Shown here: piece after piece, positions 11,475 through 24,149 of the stretch
Position numbering within the stretch: position 1 is the first letter of the stretch
Layout: each line of letters begins with the position of its first letter
Origin: Platynereis dumerilii
Taxonomy: Eukaryota; Annelida; Polychaeta; Phyllodocida; Nereididae
Length of the DNA: 64,000 bases
Direction: 5' to 3'
Assembly: GCA_026936325.1 (NCBI GenBank)
Contig: JAPTHN010000024.1
Location: 1,550,001 to 1,614,000 of the forward strand
Made by a program: the position numbers and the translations under genes
Notes under the pieces: model-generated
What the model was told of the DNA's origin: nothing
The model's input: the letters and a program-made list of their open reading frames with translations, nothing else
The model's database searches: none

Positions 11475-12539
11475 AAGTTGTCAACTTCTTTTCAATTCCC
11501 AAAAAATGCAGTTGTGATCAAAAGTTTATCGCAAGGAAGTCCAGTATCAATCAGTGCTGTGACCATTGTTAATTATTATTAAAGAATCCCATGAAGAATA
11601 GGTCTGTCTCCATATATATGGGGATTACGACAGGTATTATCCGTAGATGGCACTACGATGAGGAGGTAGGGCTATTTTTGTCTTGTGGGAGCCCACCAAA
11701 TGACATATTATCTGGTTTGTTTGCAAAGTAAATGAAATCCTGTGACCAACAGTTAATAATAATCTGGTTGTTAACACTTACAATCCCCCAATCTGTATGA
11801 TAACAACACACTTCGCTGTTGAACTGCTCTTTAGAACATAGTCAATACAATGTAGCTTACCCAAACAATCAAACATTCAATGAACACACTCATAAAAGTC
11901 AGACTCCTTTGCTTGGTCAACAACACCAATCACCTGTCTACAAGTGGACCGCTGTTACATTCTTTTTCCAGCCTTGGCAGATCAGAGCATGTGCTGTCAT
12001 GTGTTGCCACCTAGTGACTAGTGTGCTATTCCGCGAGCTCCTGCGAGCGGTCCACATCATTTCAGTCTGAGGAACTCGCACAATTTTGTCTGGAAGAAAC
12101 CGGGGCTGTTTCTGAGTGTGCTGATGGCCTTGTCCCTTCCTCAGAGAATGTGATTGCTGAGTCTGACTTTGGTATACATTTTACATCAATGTTGAATAGA
12201 AATTTTGTGAATGTGCAATGAAATTGGAACTATTTCTTGGGACAGCAATGCTGTAGCATGCAAAATCAACTTTTGTGCCAGGCGGCAGCAGCATGCAGTT
12301 CTCATTTTCACCAGACTGACCAATCACCTTGTAAAAAGGCAAAAGGGATTCCATCAGACCTCCTATTGCTTGGTTACACCACATGTACATAATTTCAGAA
12401 CTACAAATGGAGACAGACCTATTCAGAATTTTGAGGCTGTTATGAGTTTTAGAAAGAGAAGCATGCAACATTCTTCATGGCAAATGAGTAATGCATAATA
12501 TGCAGTTTTTAAATACATTATGGCGGTGACCATGTAACA
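11475..12539. other. Intronic stretch, no feature supported
   Basis: Unique sequence with short open frames on both strands and no recognisable protein. It ends in a poly-G run at 12541. Confidence 0.5.
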
Positions 12540-12725
12540 CCGGGGGGGGGGGGGCTTCAAGTGGTGGGGGTTTTTCTTAACAAGGTGTTGCTTGATTTAA
12601 GAATGAATACTCGGAGAGTTCACACGACTGAAATAAATAATTAATTACTGCCGTCTTTATTTCCCACTGAGGAAAACTCCAAAACCCCACTGAAAATTAA
12701 TTGGTCTCCCCCTTAAACTGCACCT
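12540..12725 (-). repeat. Dispersed repeat D, copy 2 (inverted)
   Basis: The reverse complement reads 'ggagttttcc..tgggaaat..tatttatttcag..tattcattcttaaatcaagcaacaccttgtt', aligning with 50650-50790 and 10800-10880. It starts at a G-run. Confidence 0.65.
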
Positions 12726-12744
12726 GTCTTGCAAGAAGGGGAAC

Positions 12745-13060
12745 TAGTTGCACCATTTCGCACTTGTAGATTCTAATATTTCATGACCATACTGACATGT
12801 AATTAACTCAAATAGTAGCCGTAGGTAGGCCTATCACATTTCCATTATTTTGGCAGATGGTGGCTGGCCTGAAGTCAGGTGCCTCTCAATTGACAAACAA
12901 TGTTTGACTGGCCCGCTGCTTACTAAATTAGTGCAGAGCAGCTGAGCATTATGGTTGCTTAATGCCTTGCAACATTGGGTAGGCCTACAGTCCATGTTTC
13001 TGGCCTGGTGCGCTAAGGCCTTTGCCTGCATGAGTTCAAACTGCGGGCTCCGGGAGAGAC
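12745..13060 (+). mobile_element. SINE-like module F, copy 1
   Basis: Shares nearly its whole length with 14170-14460 ('catgaccatactgacatgta', 'ggcagatggtggctggcctg', 'tgccttgcaacattgggtag', 'tttgcctgcatgagttcaaa'). 'GAGTTCAAACTGCGGGC' near its end resembles a tRNA B box. This copy carries the motif once, where copy 3 has about 29 tandem copies. Confidence 0.65.
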
Positions 13061-13077
13061 CAAAATATTTCTGCTAT

Positions 13078-13290
13078 AAATGGCCCCGTCTGATTGATCG
13101 CACAGGTAACGACTGTGACATCACTATTGTTTTGTTTGTGTAGTCCTGAAGTGTTGGATAACACTTAAAAGTGTTGGATAATGGTGCTGATAGGAAAGTA
13201 TGTTCTTGGGAAAATACACTGATTAGTTATCAAATGGTTATTGTGACTATTATGGCCGAGTCTGATTTGTTATCCCAAGTTCATAAAAGA
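13078..13290 (+). repeat. Dispersed module E, copy 2
   Basis: Direct homologue of 8440-8680 and 15518-15715, with a small internal duplication ('gtgttggataacacttaaaagtgttggataa'). It directly follows module F copy 1. Confidence 0.75.
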
Positions 13291-13299
13291 AAGCCATGG

Positions 13300-13900
13300 A
13301 TTTTAGACATTCATAATTTGGTTTTGTTCGATAGTACAATAGCAAATGTGAATTTTTTCCTTACTGACCAAAATTATTAGGAAATGTCAAGTTAATGGTT
13401 TTCATAGCAACCATAACAATATAGAGACTAAATTTATCAAAAGTTTATATCATGCATTTCTCATTTGTTGTGAATAGTTTTGCATGCTTCACTTTCTAAA
13501 GTAAATAACGTCTGTGAACTGATGACTGCGGCCTCATAATTCTGAATTATCCAATTGATTCTTTCATAACAATGGTGAAATGTTCTGAGTTGCACTGGAC
13601 TTCCTTGTTTTACACCCTTGCTCAAGAAAATGAAGTCATCTGCATTTTTTGGAAACTGGAAGGAAGTTGACAAGTTTGACCAGTCCCACTGAGGCATTCG
13701 ATAGGCAGATTCAATTGTAACTTTTAAAATCTTTAGGGACATCTCCAGAAAATCATAAGTGTGGGGGTAGGGGTAAACATGGATCACTGCCAACCATCCG
13801 ATTACCATTGCAATCAGCCAGAATAGCGCCTTAGAAGGCTGCACCTGCAATTACTAATACATGACATTGTATCTATGTATTATAATTATGCATCATAGCA
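13300..13900. other. Intronic stretch with an unidentified 129-codon minus-strand frame
   Basis: The frame at 13461-13850 (minus) is one of the longest outside repeats, the GLUT exons and the LINE. It shows no domain I recognise, no splice-compatible partners, and homologous repeats abut it on both sides. It is more likely chance or a worn repeat than a gene. Confidence 0.3.
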
Positions 13901-13914
13901 AATATGCATGCCCA

Positions 13915-14150
13915 CCAGTCTAACGTTTCTTCCGTAAAACATCCGGCTGGAATTTTGCTCTTGGAGGTCCACTGAAAATAGTTTGGTTCCACTATTTGAA
14001 CTCCTGCAGGCAAAGGCCTCTGGGCAACAGGCCTGAACCATGGACTGTAGGCCTGCCCAATTTGCAAGGCATTAACCAATCATAACGTGCAGCTGTTCCG
14101 CACTAATTCAGTTAGCAGCAGGCCAGTCAGACATTGTTATGGTCATAGGT
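13915..14150 (-). mobile_element. SINE-like module F, inverted copy
   Basis: The reverse complement reads 'gactggcctgctgctaactgaattagtgcggaacagctg', '..ttaatgccttgcaaattggg', 'ggcctttgcctgcaggagttcaaa', then 'ttttcagtggacctc'. This matches copies at 12890-13040 and 14310-14460 and then the tail phrase of the 1540-1705 element. It lies inverted between the two direct copies. Confidence 0.6.
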
Positions 14151-14164
14151 CCAATCCAGAGTGA

Positions 14165-14435
14165 CCTGGTTTCACCATTTCACACTTGTAGAGTCTAATG
14201 TTTCATGACCATACTGACATGTAATTAACTGAAAAAGTAGCCGTAGGTTGGCCTATCACATTTCCATTATTCTGGCAGATGGTGGCTGGCCTGAAGCCAG
14301 GTCACTCTCAATGTTGGACTGGCCGCTGCTTACTCAATTAGTGCAGAACAGCTGAGCGCTATGATTGCTTAATGTCTTGCAACATTGGGTAGGCCTTCAG
14401 TCCATGCTTCTGGCCTGTTGCGCTAAGGGTTTTGC
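14165..14435 (+). mobile_element. SINE-like module F, copy 3 (5' part)
   Basis: Direct homologue of 12745-13030. It runs straight into the 22-bp minisatellite at the point where copy 1 has a single B-box-like motif. Confidence 0.65.
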
Positions 14436-15080
14436 CTGCATGAGTTCTAACTATGAGCTGCATGAGTTCAAACTGTGGGCTGCATCAGTTCAAACTGTGG
14501 GCTGCATGAGTTCAAACTGTGGGCTGCATGAGTTCAAACAGTGAGCTTTATGAGTTCAAACTGTGGGCTGCATGAGTTCAAACTGTGGGCTGCATGAGTT
14601 CAAACTGTGAGCTGCATGAGTTCAAACTGTGGGCTGCATGAGTTCAAACTGTGGGCTGCATGAGTTCAAACTGTGGGCTGCATGAGTTCAAACTGTGGGC
14701 TGCATGAGTTCAAACTGTGGGCTGCATGAGTTCAAACTGTGGGCTGCATGAGTTCAAACTGTGGGCTGCATGAGTTCAAACTGTGGGCTGCATGAGTTCA
14801 AACTGTGAGCTGCATGAGTTCAAACTGTGAGCTGTATGAGTTCAAACTGTGGGCTGCATGAGTTCAAACTGTGGGCTGCATGAGTTCAAACTGTGAGCTG
14901 CATGAGTTCAAACTGTGAGCTGCATGAGTTCAAACTGTGGGCTTTATGAGTTCAAACTGTTGGCTGCATGAGTTCAAACTGTGGAATGCATGAGTTCAAA
15001 CGGTGGCTGCATGATTTCAGACTGTGGGCTGCACGAGTTCAAGCTGTGAGCTGCATGAGTTCAAACTGTGAGTTGCATGA
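14436..15080. repeat. 22-bp minisatellite, about 29 units
   Basis: The unit is CTGCATGAGTTCAAACTGTGGG, with the main variant ending GTGAG. Units are almost identical in the core (14460-14930) and degrade near both ends. Downstream (15080-15320) the sequence continues as SINE-like tail ('gatgaaacgttaaactggtg'). Confidence 0.95.
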
Positions 15081-15439
15081 TGGGGGTTGCCTCTCGATAG
15101 CGGCTCTATTGTCTTAGAGAGGTCTCCCTATAATAGAGAGACAAGAAATATGTAATATTGTTTTTGCTCTTTTGTCATAACTCATATATGTATTTCATCT
15201 TCATATATGTTTGTCTGTCTGTCTGTCTAGCTTTACGGATGAAACGTTAAACTGGTGGCCCCTCATATCAGTGTCTGTGGTGGACAAGTAAAAGTCAAAT
15301 GTTGAGGACTCTCTCCTTCATTTGGATTAATGATATTGGCAACAAATGATAATGTCATGGTGACATAATTTGCCAAGCTCAGTAGCACAGTTGATGACAA
15401 ACTGCAGAGAGTAATATAAGCATAATGATAGGATTTCAA

Positions 15440-15720
15440 ACGATAACGATCAGTGGTTGTGTGATCACATGACGCATTCTGGCATCAAGTGACATCAAGC
15501 ACCTTAAAGGGTTCTGCTAAATGGCCCCGTCTGATTGATCGCTCAGGTAGAGACTGTGACATCACTATTGATTTGTTTGTGTAGTCCGGAAGTGTTGGAT
15601 AAAAGTGTTGCATAACTGTGCTGATAGGAAAGCATGTTCTTCGGGAAATACACTGATTGGTTATCATCCAGTTATTGAGACTATAATGGACACTGCAGTC
15701 TGATCCGTTATCAGAGGCTG
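15440..15720 (+). repeat. Dispersed module E, copy 3
   Basis: Direct homologue of 8355-8680, including the upstream part 'acgatcagtggt.gtgtgatcacatga.cattctggcatcaag'. The match ends near 15715. Confidence 0.75.
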
Positions 15721-16029
15721 ATGGTTTGCAAGATTATCTTGATATTTCAGGTTGTAGGCGTGTTATAATTGAAAAGGAGAACATGATCGTCTGTGCATCA
15801 GTGTATCCCATTGTCCCATTCATTTGGTAAATGAGCCAATCGGGCAAGGGCGGATCCAAGATTTTTTGAAAGCGGGAGGGTGTAGCAATTCCTATAACAT
15901 CATGATTCATGAATTATTTGAAGAAAGGGGAGGGAGGGTAGTACTAGCTCGGACATCACCTTGTGTTTGTTAATGCCTCTTTACTTGTAAGCTATCACAT
16001 CATATTATGATGCTTTCTTCCTTTGAACA

Positions 16030-19000
16030 TATAATATCTGAAGTATTTTGTTATGGTCATTCTTTCATTATCGTGTAGTATTTTGACATCAGCTGGATTA
16101 TGCTGTCAACATTATCTTTATATAATCATAATCAGAAGTATTTTTGTCATGGAAATTCTTTCGGTAAAATTATTTTCTTGAATACCAATTTACCATGAGC
16201 TGCATTTTAGTGAAGACATTGTCATTATAGCATCAGAAGTATTTTGCAATGGACAATTTGATATTCTTTCATTAGAAGTATTTTCTTGGATAACCTTTTA
16301 CAATATTGGGATTTTACTGCAGACATTGTCACCACGACATCAGAAGAATTTTTTGTTGTAGACATTCTTTCATTAGAAATATTTTCTTGAATACCAATTT
16401 GCCATGAGCTGCATTTTATTGTGGACATTGACATAATAACATCAGAAGTATTTTGCTATGGACATTCTTTCATTAGAAGTATTTTCTGGTATAACATTTT
16501 ACATTATTAGGATTTTACTGCAGACATTGTCACCACGACATCAGAAGTATTTTTGTTGAAGACATTCTTTCATTAGAAGTATTTTCTTGAATACCAATTT
16601 GCCATGAGCTGCATTTTATTGTATACATTGACGTTATAACATCAGAAGTATTTTGCCATGGACATTCTTTCATTAGAAGTATTTTCTGGTATAACCTTTG
16701 ACAATATTGGGATTTTACTGCAGACATTGTCACCATGACATCTGAAGTATTTTTGTTGTAGACATCCTTTCATTAGAAGTATTTTCTTGAATACCAATTT
16801 GCCATGAGCTGCATTTTATTGTGGACATTGACATAATAACATCAGAAGTATTTTGCCATGGACATTCTTTCCTTAGAAGTATTTTCTGGTGTAACCTTTT
16901 ACAATATTGGGATTTTACTGCAGACATTGTCACCACGACATCAGGAAGTATTTTTGTTGTAGACATTCTTTCATTAGAAATATTTTCTAGTAAAACTTTT
17001 TACATGATTTGCATTTTAATGTACACATTGAAATTATAACATCAGAAGTATTTTTCTATGGACATTCTTTCATTAGAAGTATTTTCCTGTATAACTTTTT
17101 ACGTGATTGGCATTTTACTGCATACAGTGCATAGATTGTGAAAATGACATCAGAAGTATATTCTATTGACATTCGTTCACAAGAAGTAGTTTCATGTGTA
17201 ACTTTTTACATGATTTGCATTTTACTGCAGACATTGCTACTATGACATCAGAAGTATTTTCTCTGGACATTCTTTCATTTGAAGTATTTTCCTGTATGAC
17301 GATTAACATGATTTGCATTTTACTGCAGAGAGTGTCACTACTACATCATAAATATTTACTTTGGACATTCTTTTATTAGAAGTATTTTCCAGTGTAACTT
17401 TTTACATGATTTGCATTTTACTGCAGACATTGTCACTATGACATCAGAAGTATTTTCTGTGGACATTCTTTCATTACAAGTAGTTTTATGTATACATTTT
17501 TACGTGGTTTGCATTTTTGTGCAGACATTGTCACAGTTTCATCTGAAGCATTTTCCGTGGACATTGTTTCATTAGAAGTATTTCAATGGACCTAAGCACT
17601 TGAAATGATCTGATTTTACTGTGGACATTGACATTATAACATCGGAAATATTTTGCTTTCGACATTATTTCATTAGAAGTATTTTCTTGAATACTTATTT
17701 GACATGCTCTGCATTTTACTGAAGACATTACCGTAATATTATATATATCATTAGAATTGTTTTTCTGTTGAAATTCTTTCGTTACTTCCAGTTTCTTTGA
17801 TAACTATTTGACATGTTCTGCATTTTACTGTGGACGTTGTCATTATAACAACAAAAGTATTTTCTTTGGACATTCTTTCATTAGAAGTATTATCCTGTAT
17901 AACGTTTTACATGATTTGGATTTTACTGCAGAGATTGCCACTATGACATTAGAAGTATTTTCTGTGGACATTCTTTCATTACAAGTAGTTTTATGTATAC
18001 ATTTTTACGTGGTTTGCATTATACCGCAGACATTGCCACTATGATATCAGAAGTATTTTCTCTGGACATTCTTTCATCAGAGTTATTATCCTGTCTAACG
18101 TTTTACATGATTTGTATTTTACTGCAGACTCAGACTCAGACTCAGAAATTATTTATTTTCCCACTTTTATAGATAAATATTTATCTAAATAATACATTGA
18201 TATTATTATAGAAATAGGGGCCAAGGAGACCTCTCAAAGATTAAGATCACTGCAGAGAGGCCACCCTAAGACACATTACTACCAACTTGAATATATAAAA
18301 TAGGATTAACCAATATTGCACAAAAAGGAGAACAAAAAAAATAAATAAATAATAACGTTAAACTAAACAGCTTTACAATACAGTTGACCAACTGCAGACA
18401 TTGTCACCATGACATCAGAAGTATTTTCTTTGGACATTCTTTCATTAGAAGTATTTTCCTGTATGACGTTTTACATGATTTGAATTTTAAGGCAGAGAGT
18501 GTCACTACTACATCATAAGTATTTTCTTTGGACATTCTTTCATTACAAGTATTTTCCTGTATAACTTTTTACATGATTTGCATTTTACTACAGAGCTTGT
18601 CACTATGACATCATAAGTATTTTCTTTTGACATTTTTTTAATTACAAGTATTTTCCTGTATAACTTTTCACATGATTTGCATTTTACTGCAGAGATTGTC
18701 ACTACTACATCATAAGTATTTTCTTTGGACATTCTTTCATTTGAAGTATTTTCCTGTATAACTTTTCACATGGTTTGCATTTTACTGCAGACATTGTCAC
18801 CATGACATCAGAAGTATTTTCTTTGGACATTCTTTCATTAGAAGTATTTTCCTGTATGACGTTTTACATGATTTGAATTTTAAGGCAGAGAGTGTCACTA
18901 CTACATCATATTTTCTTTGGACATTCTTTCATTACAAGTATCTTCCTGTATAACTTTTTACATGGTTTGTATTTTACTACAGAGCTTGCCACTATGACAT

Positions 19001-20970
19001 CATAAGTATTTTCTTTGGACATTCTTTCATTACAACATTACAAGTATCTTCCTGTATAACTTTTTACATGGTTTGCATTTTAAGGCAGAGAGTGTCACTA
19101 CTCCATCATAAGTATTTTCTTTGGACATTCTTTCATTACTAGTATCTTCCTGTATAACTTTTTACATGGTTTGTATTTTACTACAGAGCTTGTCACTATG
19201 ACATCATAAGTATTTTCTTTTGACATTCTTTCATTACAAGTATTTTCCTGTATAACTTTTTACATGATTTGCATTTTACTGCAGAGATTGTCACTACTAC
19301 ATCATAAGTATTTTCTTTGGACATTCTTTCATTAGAAGTATTTTCCTGTATAACTTTTCACATGGTTTGCATTTTACTGCAGACATTGTCACCATGACAT
19401 CAGAAGTATTTTCTTTGGACATTCTTTCATTAGAAGTATTTTCCTGTATGACGTTTTACATGATTTGAATTTTAAGGCAGAGAGTGTCACTACTACATCA
19501 TATTTTCTTTGGACATTCTTTCATTACAAGTATCTTCCTGTATAACTTTTTACATGGTTTGTATTTTACTACAGAGCTTGCCACTATGACATCATAAGTA
19601 TTTTCTTTGGACATTCTTTCATTACAACATTACAAGTATCTTCCTGTATAACTTTTTACATGGTTTGCATTTCACTGCAGACTTTGCCACTATGATATCA
19701 GAAGTACTTTCTTTGGACATTCTTTCATTAGAAGTATTTTCCTGTATGACGTTTTACATGATTTGAATTTTAAGGCAGAGAGTGTCACTACTACATCATA
19801 AGTATTTTCTTTGGACATTCTTTCATTACAAGTATTTTCCTGTATAACTTTTTACATGATTTGCATTTTACTGCAGAGATTGTCACTACTACATCATAAG
19901 TATTTTCTTTGGACATTCTTTCATTAGAAGTATTTTCCTTTTTTACTGGTAACATTCTATCTATGACATCAGCAGTATTTTCAGTGGACATTCTTTAATC
20001 AGAAGTATTTCATGTATAACTTTTTACATGATTTGCATTTTACTGCAGACATTGTCACTATGTATTTATGACATCAGAAGTATTTCTGTGAACATTCTTT
20101 CATTTGAAGTATTTTCCTGTAAAACTTTTCATATGGTTTGCATTTTACTGCAGACATTGTCACTATGACATCAGAAGTATTTTCTGTGGACATTCTTTCA
20201 TTAGAAGTATTTTCCTGTATGACGTTTTATATAATTCGCATTTAACTGCAGACATTGCCACTATGGCATCAGAAGTATTTTCTCTGGACATTCTCTCATT
20301 AGAAGCATATTCCTATATAACTTTTCACATGGTTTGCATTTTACTGCAGAGATGGTCACTATGACATCAGAAGTATTTTCTCTGAACATTCTTTCATGAG
20401 AAGTATTTTCCTATATATAACTTTTTTACATGGTTTGCATTTTACTGTAAACGTTGCCACTGTGACATCAGAAGTATTTTCCCTGGACATTCTTTCATTA
20501 GAAGTATTTTCCAGTAATACTTTTGACATGGTTTGCATTTAACTGCAGACATTGTCACTATGACATCAGAAGTATTTTCTGTGGACATTCTTTCATTAGA
20601 AGTATTTTCCTGTAAAACTTTTCACATGGTTTGCATTTTACTGCAGACATTGTCACTATGACATCAGAAGTATTTTCAGTGGACATTCTTTCATTAGAAG
20701 TATTTGCTTCCATACCATTTTAAAATTTATTAGAATTTTACTGGCAATTTATGATATCAGAAGTATTTTGCTGCACATAGACATTAATTCAATAGAGGTA
20801 TTTTCTTGTATGCCACTTTCATTTTCAAGTGTTTCTTTTTTACTGTGGGCATATAATATCAGAAGTAGGCCTATTTTGTTGGGGATATTCTTTTCATTCT
20901 TTCATTGCAAGTATTTTTGCAGCCTTTGACGTGAGCTGTATTTTATTCTGAAAATTGCCATTCAGCAGTT
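16030..20970. repeat. 98-bp satellite array, about 48 units
   Basis: Core unit phrases are 'gacatcagaagtattttct', 'ggacattctttcattagaag', 'tattttcctgtataac', 'tttttacatgatttgcattt' and 'tactgcagacattgtcac'. The left part (16140-17000) is organised as about 196-bp dimers alternating two unit types. The centre (18390-19950) shows longer blocks repeated at about 394 and 591 bp, i.e. multiples of four and six units. The ends are the most divergent. The array is interrupted at 18128-18390. All frames through it are repeat artefacts. Confidence 0.95.
18128..18390 (-). mobile_element. Retroposon-like insertion inside the 98-bp satellite
   Basis: A 263-bp segment unrelated to the array is flanked by ACTGCAG (18121-18127 and 18391-18397), and the array resumes in register. 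On the minus strand its end reads 'aataatttctgagtctgagtctgag', a short-repeat 3' tail of the kind LINEs and their SINEs leave. The tail at 62085-62120 is similar. Part of the flanking match may simply be satellite unit sequence. Confidence 0.6.
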
Positions 20971-22550
20971 TTAGGAGAGTACATTGAAATACTAATTTTC
21001 TTCCGGTTTGGTAAAGTGACTGTTTAAAGAACTATAATAGAAGACCTTTAAAGTTCACCTGGCAGGTTTCTTTTAACTGGTTTTATTAATACAACCACCA
21101 GGCCTACTTGCTACTAGCTCTACTAGCTCTAGGATAAATGGAGGCAGGAGGGGGGGGGGAGTTGGCAGGGGTTGGATCAATTGTGGGAATTCAACAGGTG
21201 TTTCTAGGAAGCCCCCCCCCCTCCAATTCTCTTTTCCTGGATGCAATTCAGGTAGAAACCCTCAGAGAACCCCAGAAAACAATATATGTCTGCAGATCTG
21301 CAGATTCAGTGTATTTCGATCAATATCAAAGTAGGCCTGCCTTATTCTTCTGATTGTGACAGTGACATTGTAATACAGTACATAAGACATACTATGATAG
21401 GTTTTAGGAATGGCGTAAGCTTAAGATTCTTTGTCAATCAGATTATTGACATGAAATTTATCAATATTCGATACATATCAATAACTTCGAATTCTTTTTT
21501 TTTGTAATCATCGAAGGAATCTCATAAATTGTGTTGCAGGAGGACAGAAAGTAATATATGTTCTAGATTGCCATTAGACATTGCAGTATGTGCAATTGTG
21601 CACACATAATTTCACAGAAAAATTCCTGCTGAGTTCTCTGTGAACTATTGTCTTGTAAAAACCGATTGAAAATAAATCTTTATCTTGTATCTTGCATCTT
21701 GCTCGCAGAATTCTGTACTTTTGTGAGGGTCCGACCAGATAATCTTTGGGGGGGGGGGGGGTTATGAAAAAAAAAAAAAAAGATGTTTCCCACTTAACAC
21801 TGAAAAAAAAAAAAGGTTCAGAACACAAAAGTTTGGTATTCTGCGCTTCTACAAAACTATTTCATGCACATATTCTGTGTGGAATTTGTGTGAATGATGA
21901 AGGTTGAAATTTTGCAGGGAGAATTCCTACATAAGTGCAAAATTTATTGCAGAAGTGCTACACGGAATAATTTGGGGGGGGGGGGGGGGGGTCGGGGAGT
22001 CATGCAGCAGGGCATACACCTAAAATCTCTTCCTATTAGCCAGAAGCTCTGCAGGGACCTATAGTTCTGTAGGAAATCTGCACAACTTTCTCTGCTAACA
22101 ACTGGAATTAATGGCTTATATTTTTTAATGCTTCAGTAATTACTAATTAGCCCCGACCCCCCCCCCCCCCCCCCCCACCTGTTCATGATATAAAATTAGC
22201 TTTTTAGACGTTGTTACTCACATGCATGCAGTGGCAGTGGAGTCCATTCAATTGATTTTAGCTATGGAATAATGATTTTAAAACTTTGATATTCTGATGC
22301 AGTCAGTAGTGCTGCAGTACTACTGCATGCTGCATGAGCAGCGCTAAGAGATTATCCCAACTTTGTCTTTGGCGCCAAAATAAGTCTTTGAGGCCCTGAC
22401 AGGTTTTGTGCAATGTAACATTGGTGTGGAGTGCAACACCACAACGTGGAAACACGGAGGGAAGCATGGCAGAGAGAACTGTCCACTTTGTCGATTGAAT
22501 TCGTTGAGTTGCGAGGCTTGATAGCTATGCAAACTTGTCAGGAATTGTTG
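20971..22550. other. Intronic stretch with long homopolymer G/C tracts
   Basis: No gene seen. Runs of G or C of about 9-21 occur at 21149, 21213, 21749, 21973 and 22157. Otherwise it is unique AT-rich sequence. Confidence 0.6.
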
Positions 22551-22839
22551 AGAAGTGCAACTACTGGATAATGTGGTTAAAATAGTCTTCAGAGCCCGGC
22601 CAGGGCCTCAGGAGAGTTCGTTAAATGGATAGCGAAGATCATTCTACTTTTCTGGGAGCACGAATGCAGGCTGAGCTGCAAACGCTGGGCAGTGGTGATC
22701 AATTCTGGAGAGAGAAACAAGAAACTAAGAAAGCAGTGAGTTGCTAACATATTGAACATGTTTCTAAATTTCGTGGTGTTTTGGTGCGTGTTATTGAAGT
22801 TCTGACACAAAACATGATGGTCATTTTTTGGGCCGTGTC

Positions 22840-23125
22840 TCAGTTTCAGGGGCTCGCCATTTTCAGCCAATCAGAGCGTGTCTTGACGTCCAGCCCATTG
22901 GAGGATGGGCAGTTGTTTATCAAATGAAGCTATGGCTGCTTAGATTAAACCTTAAAATATATTTTGCTGCTGTTGTATGGTGCATTGACATGTGAACATG
23001 AAGTTGCCGTTGTTATTTTGTGGATGTCCAGTCGTTTTTATTGAAGACTTTGGGTGAAACATGGATCCAGACCCCCAGCTGACTGATGTTGCTGACCTTG
23101 GCAGGTCAGGCGCATGCGCAGTGGG
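22840..23125. promoter_or_regulatory. Weak promoter-like cluster (CCAAT boxes, NRF-1-like site)
   Basis: CCAATCAG (about 22867) and its inverse ATTGG (about 22899) lie near GCGCATGCGCAG (about 23110), a match to the palindromic NRF-1 consensus, in the least repetitive part of intron 1. Some class II GLUT genes have alternative first exons, so an internal promoter is conceivable. No compatible in-phase first exon was found. Confidence 0.2.
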
Positions 23126-24149
23126 GTTGCATGATTTTGACAGCTGTCAAAAAGAATTCTGAGCTGAGGCCTTTAAAAGTAACACTACTGGCTTGTGTAT
23201 ATAATGTGAAGATGCACCATGACCAAGCTTGAGTTTTAGTCACCGGTGGATAAAATGCATCTCAGTATGTCTAGATTGTAAATCAATCAATAATTCAATA
23301 ATTGATTTTCTTGCATCATTCTGGTCTTTAATGCTTTTGACATTTTGAATTACTTATTCAATTATTCAAACCTGTTTGTTTTTCTGGAAATCCAGGTTTG
23401 TTATGAACATATCTATGAGCAATTTAGAATATTGATCATTTGACCCAGTTTCAGGACCACCTACAGAACTAAGCCATGGAGGTCATTGACCCAATTCAGA
23501 TTATATAATTTTCAATTATTCATGATATTGAATAAAAGTTGTTCGGGTGTTATGCCCTTGAACTTCGTACGATAAAATGTCAGCTTTTTCTGATGTTCAT
23601 TGACTTTTGGCCTATATATTATGGCTTATGAAAATACAATAAATATATTTTCTGCTCCACAATTTGTCAAGGCAACATCGGTGGCTAGCACCCATTTGTC
23701 CTGTGGAGAGCCCTGCATAAAGATCCAGAAAAAGTTGTGTGTAACTTTTTATATTATTATTTATTTCATATGTATGTATACCTCATTTCTGACGTCATTC
23801 CACATTTTACCCCATTAAATTATTTTTAGCATTCATCAATTTTTTTTTGAACAATTTTTTTTCCAGACTTTCTTGCAACTTCATGTTGTTATTCTGACGT
23901 CAATCCAACATTTACAAATACACAACAAAATAACTTTACATTCTGCTTGAACAATTTTATTGCGGAATTTAATTACTGAACGTCAGCACCTGTGAAGAAA
24001 GATATTTTCTTCATTGAGAACAGCCTTTTGTACTAGTCTGAGTAACTAGTCTCAAAGCTAATTTATAATAGCGCTGATAGCAGTCGGGTAGTTTACCGGG
24101 TAGTTTATAGAACAACCCACCCGCACCTCTCCCTGTTATTTCCCCTCAA
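23126..24149. other. Intronic stretch, nothing recognised
   Basis: Unique AT-rich DNA before the 47-bp satellite. No coding, SINE or transposon-end signal is seen. Confidence 0.5.

Noticed and set aside
13461-13850. 129-codon minus-strand frame as a host gene
   Set aside because: No recognised domain, no splice context, and repeat modules on both sides. 'GVKQGSP' resembles an RT motif only superficially.
14436-15080. CRISPR-like array
   Set aside because: Units abut directly with no unique spacers, and the window is plainly animal DNA. It is a minisatellite.
23061-23104. Alternative first GLUT exon (ATG GAT CCA GAC ... GGC AG / gtcagg)
   Set aside because: The donor leaves phase 2, and joining to the exon at 35240 would hit a stop at once (..GCG TAA). 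The phase-0 exon at 3103 fits instead.
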